DNA of 64,000 bases from Spirirestis rafaelensis WJT71-NPBG6 (GTDB taxonomy: Bacteria > Cyanobacteriota > Cyanobacteriia > Cyanobacteriales > Nostocaceae), in NCBI GenBank assembly GCA_019359015.1, contig JAHHID010000015.1, positions 1-64,000 on the forward strand. The letters are read 5' to 3'. Made by a program: the position numbers and the translations under genes. The notes beneath the pieces were generated by a model. That model was given only the letters and a program-made list of their open reading frames with translations. It was not told the origin of the DNA and searched no databases. Position 1 is the stretch's first letter. Every line of letters starts with the position of its first letter. Positions 35,198 through 44,600 of this stretch are shown here, piece after piece.

Positions 35198-36088
35198 TTA
35201 ATCTAATTCCAACTCTTTTCGCAAATTATCAAAATAAAAAGTGTCATAAAAGTATTGGTGTGGAAGTAGCCTTTTATAAATGGCACCTAGCCTAGTTTGC
35301 CATGCTGATTTTGTCACAATATATTGCCTTTTAGGTTTGCGAGCTTCAAGAGCTTCCAAGATTACAGATGTTACTTTTTCTACTGGCATTCCCTGACAAT
35401 TACCCTCAACCACATTTTCCATAAATATTCTGTGATTTTTGCCATATATAGCTTTGGTTTCAGGTGACATATTAGCCAGTGTTTTATCGTAACTTGCCTC
35501 TACTTTTTTATATACTTCTGTGTTAAAAGAACCTGGAATAATAGACAGAACGTCAATTCCGCTAGAACGTAATTCCATTCGCAAAGTATCTGTTAGTGCC
35601 TCTAGTGCAAATTTAGAAGCTGACAATAACCCGAAATATGGAATAGCTAATCTGCCACAAATAGCACTGATGTTGATGATTCGACCTTTAGCTTTGCGGA
35701 GCATTGGTAAGAATGCTTGTGTAACTGCAATTTGCCCGATAACACCTACTTCAAAATTCCATCTAATGTCGTCAACTGCAATACACTCTAAAGGACCGTA
35801 TACTACTCCAGTAGCGTTGTTAATTAATGCGAATAGACCTTCATCACCGACTGCTAGTGAGACAAATTCTGAAGCAGATTGAATTTGTTCGGCTTTTGTA
35901 ATGTCCATGATGATGGGTGTTAAATTTCCTGATGCTGCTTGTTTTAGGGATTCAGCATCTTTTTCTGTACGAACTCCGGCAAAGACAAGATACCCTTGCT
36001 GGTCTAGCAAAAGTGCTGTTGCTCGACCTAAACCTGAGGATGTTCCTGTAATGAGTACAGCACATTTTTCTTTTTGACTTTTAATCAT
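35198..36088 (-). CDS. SDR-family protein lacking the catalytic tyrosine
   Basis: A 296-residue SDR fold with TGTSSGLG cofactor motif, INNATG in place of NNAG and the usual helix after ASKFALEAL. The catalytic YxxxK reads LSASK: the Tyr position is Leu (codon TTG), although Ser (ISAICG) and Lys are kept. Classical SDR chemistry is therefore doubtful. The ATG at 36088 follows GAGG; 18 upstream codons are rejected. It is located between P450 and MbtH in the cluster. Confidence 0.85.
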   Translation of the reverse strand: MIKSQKEKCAVLITGTSSGLGRATALLLDQQGYLVFAGVRTEKDAESLKQAASGNLTPIIMDITKAEQIQSASEFVSLAVGDEGLFALINNATGVVYGPLECIAVDDIRWNFEVGVIGQIAVTQAFLPMLRKAKGRIINISAICGRLAIPYFGLLSASKFALEALTDTLRMELRSSGIDVLSIIPGSFNTEVYKKVEASYDKTLANMSPETKAIYGKNHRIFMENVVEGNCQGMPVEKVTSVILEALEARKPKRQYIVTKSAWQTRLGAIYKRLLPHQYFYDTFYFDNLRKELELD

Positions 36089-36145
36089 ATCTGTTACCTC
36101 AACATAGAAAAAGATAAATTCATAAATATTACAATATATCAATTG

Positions 36146-37531
36146 CTAAACCAAGTCAGCAGTAAATTCGTGTGGATGTCCTTGGTGTTGACGCTGACCT
36201 AGTATTAGCATTTTTACTCCATTAGCTGGGTAACAAAGAAGACCACCAAACTTTGGTCGTTCTGGTTGTTTACTTACCAGCTTTAATTGATAGCGTGAAA
36301 GAATTGTTGCCAATACCAGCTTCATTTCAAATAAAGCAAAAGCCCCACCAAGACAACTACGAGTACCACCACCAAAGGGTAGAAATTCGTAGGGTGAGAA
36401 TTGTTTTTCTAGAAAGCGCTCTGGCTGAAATTGGTGGGGACTTGGATATAAATCTTCGCGTTGATGTGTCGAATAAATATTAGCAATGAGTATTGTACCC
36501 GGATTCAACTCGTAGCCCATTACCTCAACTGGGGATTCAACTAACCTGGGAAATGCAAATAATTGAGTAGGGTAAATTCGCAAAGCTTCGTTACACACAG
36601 CGCTGAGATACGGCAGTGTGACAATGCTCATGGGGTCTGGGTTGTTGCCAAGGCTGTCGATTTCTGCAAGTAGTCGTTTGTGAACAGTAGGTAAAGAGTG
36701 AATCCAGTACAAAGACCAGGCGATCGCTGTTGCGGAAGCACCTTGAGCTGCTCCTAAAGGTGAGATTAAGAGGTCGCGTATCTCCTCATTTGTCATTGGC
36801 TCTCCCGTTTCATCACATGCCAATACAAGCTCTGAGAGGATGTCAGTGCGAGAGTGGTCTGCTTGATGCCGACGTTCTTCCACTTCAGCAGATAGTAGTT
36901 GAAAAAGCTCTTGCCGCAGTTGAAGTAAGTCACTTCTTGGACTTGATCGACCTAAATTCAATCCCCAAAAGAAAAGTTTTTTTAATAACTCAAACAGGGG
37001 CGATAATTCATGTTTGAACAAAGAGGCAAATAGATGCTTAATTTTGTTATGGCGCTCTCCTTCACGCAATCCCATGACAACTTCTATACCCACTGATAGG
37101 GTAATATCCTCAATTGTGGGATAGGCTACAAACGGTTTAGCGATCGCCTGTTGACTCATGATTTTTTCTGTAAGTTCACAGATACGCTGCCCGCAAGCTT
37201 GCATTCGCGTACCATGAAAAGCTGACATCAACAGCTTGCGTCGATGTTTGTGCTGTAAGCCATCAAGTTGCAGAATTCCTTGATTTCCAGTCAAAAGGGC
37301 GAAACTTCGGTTTAATGCACCCCTAGCTGCAATCTCTTTAGTGTTGTTGAAAATCTGCTTGATTCCTGAAGGATGGCTGACGTAAACCAGCGGTGTAGAA
37401 TCATACATGACGCTCACAATGTCACCGTAGCGTTGAGAAATTCTATCCATATAGCTAAACGGGTCAGCCTCAAATTGCAGATTTAGCAACCACGAGGGTG
37501 TGTTTGGTCCTGGAGGTGATTTCATTCGCAT
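36146..37531 (-). CDS. Cytochrome P450 (tailoring), atypical I-helix
   Basis: A 461-residue soluble P450. The heme-binding loop FGGGTRSCLGG has its Cys ligand near 400, and the ExxR motif is in NEALRIYP near 315. The I-helix reads AAQGASATAIAW where most P450s have AGxE/DTT; the acid-Thr pair for oxygen activation is missing. The start (37531 or 37525) overlaps the stop of the NRPS upstream as ATGA, showing coupling. It most likely modifies the released or carrier-bound product. Confidence 0.92.
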   Translation of the reverse strand: MRMKSPPGPNTPSWLLNLQFEADPFSYMDRISQRYGDIVSVMYDSTPLVYVSHPSGIKQIFNNTKEIAARGALNRSFALLTGNQGILQLDGLQHKHRRKLLMSAFHGTRMQACGQRICELTEKIMSQQAIAKPFVAYPTIEDITLSVGIEVVMGLREGERHNKIKHLFASLFKHELSPLFELLKKLFFWGLNLGRSSPRSDLLQLRQELFQLLSAEVEERRHQADHSRTDILSELVLACDETGEPMTNEEIRDLLISPLGAAQGASATAIAWSLYWIHSLPTVHKRLLAEIDSLGNNPDPMSIVTLPYLSAVCNEALRIYPTQLFAFPRLVESPVEVMGYELNPGTILIANIYSTHQREDLYPSPHQFQPERFLEKQFSPYEFLPFGGGTRSCLGGAFALFEMKLVLATILSRYQLKLVSKQPERPKFGGLLCYPANGVKMLILGQRQHQGHPHEFTADLV

Positions 37532-40500
37532 TTTCTTACATTAGATAAAGCATTATCGATAGCAATTCTTAACTGTTTGGCTAATTCCTGAATATGAGGT
37601 TCAACGAACATTGAAAAATGATCCCCTGGAACTTCAATAACCTGAATCGGTTGGCTGGAATATTTACCCCAACCTAGCAAGGGGTCATTGGTATGAAATT
37701 CTAGACTTTCAAAGTCATGAATTATTTGCTTTTTAGCTTTCAAGAGAATCATTTGCATCGGATAAATCAACGGAACATAATTTCGCATGGCTTGGACATT
37801 AGCTTTAAAGATTTTGTAATGGCTGAGAAAATCCTTAATCTCGGCATCGCTAAAGATGAAATTTGCGTTCTTATTCACTAAATGAACTTGCTCATCTAGT
37901 GGTAAATCTCGCAGTTCTTCAAAAGGAAGGGAAACATCAATGTTATTCTGAGTTTTTATTTCTTCAGCTATGCGGAGTAAAAACTTTGCATCGTCCGACT
38001 CTGTAGGTTTAATAGCTGTTTCTGATAATATGGCATCAATTACAACTAATAACCCGACTGTTTGACCTTGCTTTTGCAGTTGTTGTGCCATTTCAAAGGC
38101 AAGTATACCACCGTAACAAAAACCTCCTAAAAGATAAGGTCCATTGGGTTGTATTTTGCGGATTTCTTTGAGGTAGAGAGTTGCTGTTTTCTCTACTGAA
38201 GTAATTTCATCTCTCTCGTGGTTTGGGGTTTGTTCTAAGGCATAAAATGGATAGTCTTCACCAATTCTTCTGGATAAATTAAAGTAGCTATGAATACCTC
38301 CACCGGCACCATGCATACAGAAGAAAGGAATTTTAGAACTAGAAGATTGAATTGCTACTAAAGGTGAACTAGAATTCTCACGAGATGACTGACTGACAAT
38401 CTCAGTTAATTTTTCAATTGTGGGATTTTCAAAAAGTATAGATATAGGAAGATTCTGCCCAAATTTGTCATGAATTTGAGCCATAAAGCGTACAGCCAAA
38501 AATGAGTGTCCACCCAAATCAAAGAAATTATCTGTCACTCCGATAGGACTAGTATTTAGGAGATTTTCCCAAATTTTCACCAAAGTTAATTCCGTAAAAT
38601 TTCGTGGAGGAATAAAGGATTGGGTAATGTTTGTTTGAATAATATCGTCTGTAGGCAGCGATCGCTTGTCTACTTTGCCGTTGGGTGTCAGTGGTAGCGC
38701 ATCAAGTATTACAACTGACGGTAACATGTAATTGGGCAATTTCTGTTGTAAATAGGACAACAGTTGTGCAGTTATGTCTTGTTTTGCGACTACATAGGCA
38801 ATTAGACGCTTTGAACCTTGGGCATCATCCTGGGCAATGACCACCGATTCTTGCACATCTGGATTTTGCGCGATCGCCGAAGCAATTTCTCCTAATTCAA
38901 CTCGAAAACCTCGAATTTTTATTTGGTCATCTCGACGACCAAAATATTCAAGATTGCCATCATTAAGATAACGCACGAAGTCGCCTGTTTTATAAAGTTT
39001 ATTTCCGGGAATAAAGGGGTTGTCAACAAATTTTTCCTGACTTAATTCCGGACGATATAAATAGCCTTTTGCTAATCCATCACCACTAATATAAAGTTCA
39101 CCAATAATTCCTATGGGCGTTATTTGTAAATGGCTATCCAACACATACACCTGAGTATTATCAATCGGACGACCTATAGGAACATTAATTGCTTGTTCTG
39201 GCAATAAACTTGTGTCGTAGTAAGTGACGTTGGCAGAAACTTCTGATGAGCCGTAAAGGTTAATCAGCTTTGCAGATGGCATTAGTTCTCTAAAAGTTTG
39301 GGCTAATTTGACAGGTAATATTTCCCCGCTACTAATCCAAATTTTTAGTTGCGATAAATTCTTAATCAGGTAACTGTAATTATCTAGAAATAAACGCAGT
39401 AGTGAAGGCACAAGTACGATGCGCGTAACTTTTTGTTTTGCTAGAGTTTCTATAAATATTTGTGGATCTTTGACAATTGCATCGGGAATAATTGTAGAGG
39501 GAATGCCTTGAAGTAAGGGGGCAAAAATCTCCCATACTGAATCTACAAAGCTAATGGCTGTTTTCTGGCAACAAACCTCACCTTGAGTGAAAGGATAAGT
39601 TTTCCACAGCCAATGCAAACCATTGACTGTACCACGATGAGTACCAAGAACACCTTTAGGGGTTCCTGTAGAACCAGAAGTGTAGATAATATAGGCAAGA
39701 TCATCAGCTTTTGATAAATTGATGGGGTTTTCTTGACTTTCTTGCTTGATAATTTCCGCATCAGCATCTAGGTTGATGACCGTCATTTGTCCGAAGCTAT
39801 TAACCAATGACGTAGACTGTAAAGTATGACTAATAAGTAACGATACTTGGGAATCAGAAAGTATAAACTTTAAGCGTTCTATGGGATAACTTGGGTCAAG
39901 AGGAATATATGCACCCCCAGCTTTGAGGATAGCTAAAATTCCTACAACCATTTGTATAGAACGTTCCATACAAATAGCAACAATAGTTTCTTTTGTTACA
40001 CCCTGTTTTTGTAAATAATGAGCTAGTTGATTAACTCGCTGGTTGAGTTGACAATAAGTTAAATTTTCGGAGTTATCAATTAATGCTAAAGCATCAGGCG
40101 ATCGCTCAACTTGTTGCTCAAATAATTTATTAATTGCATCTTGGGGATAATCTGATATAGTATTATTCCACTTAACTAAGAGTTGCTCTTGGTTTTGTGC
40201 GGTTATTAATGATAACTTAGCAATTTCTTGTTCGGGATTGGCAACAATACTTTCTAATAAAGTTTCAAAATGGCTGATGAACCTGCTAATAGTTCCTGAA
40301 TCAAATAAGTCAGTGTTGTACTCCAAAAACCCTGTTAATCCCTGCTGCGATTGGGACATTGACAGGAAAATGTCTAACTGTGCCGTACCGCTATCAAACT
40401 CTAAAGTACGCAACGTTAAACCAGGAACTTCCTGCACAGAAGTGGGAGTATTTTGCAAGGCAAACATAATTTCATAGAGTGGATTCCTGCTTAAGTCTCG

Positions 40501-41619
40501 CTTTGGTTGTAATTCTTCTACAAGCATCTCGAAAGGCAAATCTTGGTGTGCATAAGCATCAAGAGTCACCTCTCGTACTCGATGTAGAAGCTTGCAAAAA
40601 CTAAGGTTGCCGCTGAGGTTATTACGCAACACTAAAGTATTAACAAACAAACCTAGCATCCCTTCTAATTCGGCTCGGTTTCGGTTGGCTATCGGAGAAG
40701 CGATTAAAATATCTTCTTGGTCTGTATAGCGATATAGAAGTATATTAAATGCTGCCAGCAGAGTCATAAATAAAGTGCTGTCTTCTCGCTGACTTAATTG
40801 ATTTAGTGCATCTGTTAGCTTTTTGGAGAACTTAAAATATTGTTTTGTACCAATAAAACTACTAACTTTAGGTCGCGGACGATCTGTACGTAACTGTAGT
40901 ATGGGTAGTTCACCCCTTAATTGTTGCTTCCAGTAATTGAGTTGGGTTTTCAGCAGTTCACCTTGCAAGCCATCGCGCTGCCAAACTGCAAAATCTGCGT
41001 ACTGAATCGAAAGTTCCGGTAAGGGAATAGGCTGATTTGTGGAGAACGCTGCATATAAAGTTGCCAACTCCCGCAAGAATACACCATTAGACCATCCATC
41101 CGTAATAATGTGGTGCATGGTGAGAAGGAAAATATGTTCTTCTTCACCCAGGCGCAGTAAAGTTGCTCTAACTAAAGGTTCTTTAGCTAAATTGAATGTT
41201 TTTTTTGCTTCCAAAGCCGCAAATTCTTTAATCTCTTCTTCCCATTTACCAGATAAATGTTCAATGTTAATAAGGGGTAAATCCCAAGTTAATTTCGGTG
41301 CAATTTTCTGTATTGGCTGTCCATTTACAAGCACAAAATTTGTCCGCCATATTTCATGCCGTCTGAGAATATCATCCAAACTTTGCTGGAGTGCCGAAAT
41401 ATTAAGTAATCCCTTTAAATAAAAGGCAATGGGAATATTGTAAAAAGAACTATCGTGGTAAAGTTGGTCAATAAACCATAGCCTTTGTTGAGAAAAAGAT
41501 AAAGGAACATTCTGAGAATATTCATGTTTAGGAATAGTATAAACTTGACATTTTCCCCCTTTCCATTTTTCTAGAAGTGCTTTTTTCGCAGGTGATAGAT
41601 TAGAGTATTTTTTATCCAT
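37522..41619 (-). CDS. NRPS terminal module: C-A(beta-Ala-like)-PCP-TE
   Basis: A 1365-residue NRPS. The C domain (about 38-480) has MHHIITDGWS with His169-170. The A domain (about 490-1000) has YIIYTSGSTGTPKG; its binding pocket, aligned by eye to GrsA, reads V-D-W-V-I-S-L-A-N-K, close to beta-alanine codes and lacking the usual Asp235 for alpha-amino acids. The PCP (about 1010-1085) has DLGGHSF. The thioesterase (about 1110-1350) has the nucleophile motif GGFCYGG with Cys where Ser is usual, and a late GDHFSMF histidine. It accepts the PKS product upstream, adds the last residue and releases the chain. Confidence 0.93.
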   Translation of the reverse strand: MDKKYSNLSPAKKALLEKWKGGKCQVYTIPKHEYSQNVPLSFSQQRLWFIDQLYHDSSFYNIPIAFYLKGLLNISALQQSLDDILRRHEIWRTNFVLVNGQPIQKIAPKLTWDLPLINIEHLSGKWEEEIKEFAALEAKKTFNLAKEPLVRATLLRLGEEEHIFLLTMHHIITDGWSNGVFLRELATLYAAFSTNQPIPLPELSIQYADFAVWQRDGLQGELLKTQLNYWKQQLRGELPILQLRTDRPRPKVSSFIGTKQYFKFSKKLTDALNQLSQREDSTLFMTLLAAFNILLYRYTDQEDILIASPIANRNRAELEGMLGLFVNTLVLRNNLSGNLSFCKLLHRVREVTLDAYAHQDLPFEMLVEELQPKRDLSRNPLYEIMFALQNTPTSVQEVPGLTLRTLEFDSGTAQLDIFLSMSQSQQGLTGFLEYNTDLFDSGTISRFISHFETLLESIVANPEQEIAKLSLITAQNQEQLLVKWNNTISDYPQDAINKLFEQQVERSPDALALIDNSENLTYCQLNQRVNQLAHYLQKQGVTKETIVAICMERSIQMVVGILAILKAGGAYIPLDPSYPIERLKFILSDSQVSLLISHTLQSTSLVNSFGQMTVINLDADAEIIKQESQENPINLSKADDLAYIIYTSGSTGTPKGVLGTHRGTVNGLHWLWKTYPFTQGEVCCQKTAISFVDSVWEIFAPLLQGIPSTIIPDAIVKDPQIFIETLAKQKVTRIVLVPSLLRLFLDNYSYLIKNLSQLKIWISSGEILPVKLAQTFRELMPSAKLINLYGSSEVSANVTYYDTSLLPEQAINVPIGRPIDNTQVYVLDSHLQITPIGIIGELYISGDGLAKGYLYRPELSQEKFVDNPFIPGNKLYKTGDFVRYLNDGNLEYFGRRDDQIKIRGFRVELGEIASAIAQNPDVQESVVIAQDDAQGSKRLIAYVVAKQDITAQLLSYLQQKLPNYMLPSVVILDALPLTPNGKVDKRSLPTDDIIQTNITQSFIPPRNFTELTLVKIWENLLNTSPIGVTDNFFDLGGHSFLAVRFMAQIHDKFGQNLPISILFENPTIEKLTEIVSQSSRENSSSPLVAIQSSSSKIPFFCMHGAGGGIHSYFNLSRRIGEDYPFYALEQTPNHERDEITSVEKTATLYLKEIRKIQPNGPYLLGGFCYGGILAFEMAQQLQKQGQTVGLLVVIDAILSETAIKPTESDDAKFLLRIAEEIKTQNNIDVSLPFEELRDLPLDEQVHLVNKNANFIFSDAEIKDFLSHYKIFKANVQAMRNYVPLIYPMQMILLKAKKQIIHDFESLEFHTNDPLLGWGKYSSQPIQVIEVPGDHFSMFVEPHIQELAKQLRIAIDNALSNVRKCE

Positions 41620-41683
41620 AGCTAATAATTTTTCAAGAATTGCTTATTATCGAATTAAATTCAAAAGCTCTTTGCGTTTCAAA

Positions 41684-44600
41684 TTACCCATCAGCCAGGA
41701 GAAGCGCTACTTCCTCTTCTGATAATTCTTCAATTTTCTCTAAGAGAAGTTCCTCAATTATTTCTGCCTGTTTAGCCACAATTAGTGCTTCAAGTAATTC
41801 GCGCAGAGGTAATTCAACTGAAAACTTAGCTCGCAATCGAGAAACTAGTTGAGTTGCAATCAGAGAATCTCCTCCTAAATCATAAAAATTATCGTAAATA
41901 CCAACTTGTGAAATCCCTAGAACTTCTTGCCATATTTCGACAATTTGTTTTTCTAACTCGTTAGTCGGAGCAACATAAGAATTGCTGAGATTTGGTCTGG
42001 AGTAGCGCGATGATAAGTCTACTTGAACAGAAGATTTGGAATCTAGTAGAGAATCGAAATTAAACGTGCGATCGCTCCTAGCATTAATATCTACTGTCGA
42101 AACAATAACTTCGGTTCTCTCTCCTAAAGATAATATGCGTTTAAATACTTCAACACTTTCTATTAGGGTTGATGCTTTTCCAAGTATTTTTTCTTCTTGG
42201 ATTGCGTTGAATTCCAAGTTTATCGTATACCACGGCAAAGAGTGAGTTACCTTGTTTTGGGAAATAAAGGTATTTGTAAACAAGTTGATAGCTGAGTCTA
42301 AAGCTAACCCAAATCCTCCTAAAATAGGAGATAAAGAAGAAAGTAAAATACCAAAATCTAACTTTCTATTTTGTAAAACTTGTTCTAATACACCAATTCT
42401 GTCACGTTGAGATTGCAGGACTTTCTCTAACTTAAGTTTACTAATTTCTGGAATTGAACAGAATATATCTTTGTGCGTTATTCCGTTTGAATAAATAACC
42501 CCATGAATTTCACCAATATTCTCAGATGCGAGGTTCTGATGCATATGATCATAATTAGTTATATCTCCACGCACCAGCAAAATTTTTGCACCTAATTGCT
42601 CTAATATTAGCAGTTTTTCAATTTTGCAACTTACTTCATCTTCTTGAGAGTGAGTTTTTAGCCATTGTGAGTAGTCATCCTTTTGTGGGAAAGCGGAATT
42701 TTCAATCAAGATGAGTGTTGCTTGTATTTTTGCAAGATATTCTGCTAGCACAAAGGCAACACTTTCTAGTCCACCGAAGAACAAATAAACACCTTGTTTT
42801 TTCAAAGGAATTTTTTCTTCAACTACTGACTCTAAGCGCACAGGTGCAAATACTTGTACCCAACGGTAGCGATCGCGATATGCAACGACCAAATCAGATG
42901 ATAATACGCTAAATTCCCGGAAAATTTGGTCAATAATATAGTTATTATACTCTCTTCCTTCTTCGTTTATTAAATTAACATCGATACTCCGACAAGTGAT
43001 ATTAGGATATTCTTGAGGAATTACCTTACATAAACCTAATATTATTGCTTTCTCTGGGTTGATAATTTCATTGCCCGTGACTTCTTGAATCTGATTCGAT
43101 ATAACCCAAAGTTGCAGCTTTCCGTTAATTGTAAATTTACTCCAACACTGGGTTAATAATAGCAAAGTATTGAATTCTAGATATTCAGCGTGTTGCTGAT
43201 TATCAAAATTATTTAGATTCCAGAAAAAAGCAATGTTTTGAGGAATTTTATTTAATGCAATTAGTTTTTCAAACAAGGCTTCATAGTCATAGCGATTATA
43301 GGGATTAATTGTATAAATTCCTTCACCTATATTGCCAAAATCTTCTCCTGGCTTCACCACAGTAACATTTTTGTCTTGATTTTTTAATTTATTACTTAAT
43401 TTATCACTCACTCCAAACTCATCTACAAACAACAGCCATTCTCGTGCAGAATCTATTTGAGGAGAGGATGAAGGAGAAAGTAAAGAGCGTTTCCAGGAAG
43501 GAATATAAAACCAGTTAGCAATGTCTTCTTTTTTATCTAATATTGCTAGCTTGCTATTTGCATCTAATGGAGGTTTAGCATCAATCCAATATCTTTGTCT
43601 TTCAAAAGGATATGTTGGTAAGGGAATACGATAACGCTGTTCATTAGCGTAGAATCCCGACCAATCTATATTTACACCAAAAAGCCATAACTTACCCAAT
43701 GTCTGCAACAAAAAGCTCACATCAGATTGTTGTTCTTTAGCATGACACAAAGAAGTCAGTACCTGTTGTTTTGCTTTGTTGTTGAGGTGCTGTGTAGTTA
43801 ATGTGCTTAATGTCCGTCCTGGACCTACCTCCAGAAAAATTCCTTCAAACTGCTGTAACAGTTGAGATATACCATCTGAAAATCTTACAGTTTGCCGCAG
43901 ATGTTGACTCCAATAGCTGGGATTGGTGGCTTGTTCATCAGTAATCCATGTACCAGTAACATTAGAAATGAAGCGAATTTTGGGTGGTCTTAGCTTCAGT
44001 TTTTCCAGAGTCTGTACAAATAATTCTAAAATGGGTGTCATCATTTGAGAATGAAACGCATGAGATGTATGCAACAGTCGGCATTCAATTTTTTTAATGG
44101 ATAATTGATTTTTTAGTGTTGCGATCGCGTCGTGAGAACCAGAAACAACACACGAAGATTGACTGTTAATGGCTGCTATCTGTAAATACTTTTTATACAA
44201 AGGTTCTATATCCAAAAGGTCTTGGACATCTTTTTCTGGAAGTGGAATTGCCAGCATACTTCCTGTGGGCAACTGTTGCATAAGCTGTCCCCTTGTTGCC
44301 ACAACAGCCAACGCATCTTCCAGGGAAAACACACCTGCAATAGTTGCTGCTACATATTCCCCAATGCTGTGACCAATCATCGCTTCTGGACGCACTCCCC
44401 ATTCAATCCACAATTGCGCTAAGGCATATTCAATAACAAACAATACTGGCTGGGTGAGCGCAGTTTGTTGTAGTTGTTGAGAAGCAACTTCGGTATTTTC
44501 TGTGGGATAAACTATATGGCGGATATCAAGATTAAGGTAAGGTTGGAGAATCTTGGCACAAGTATCTACATAATTGCGAAATGTGGGTTCAACTTCATAC

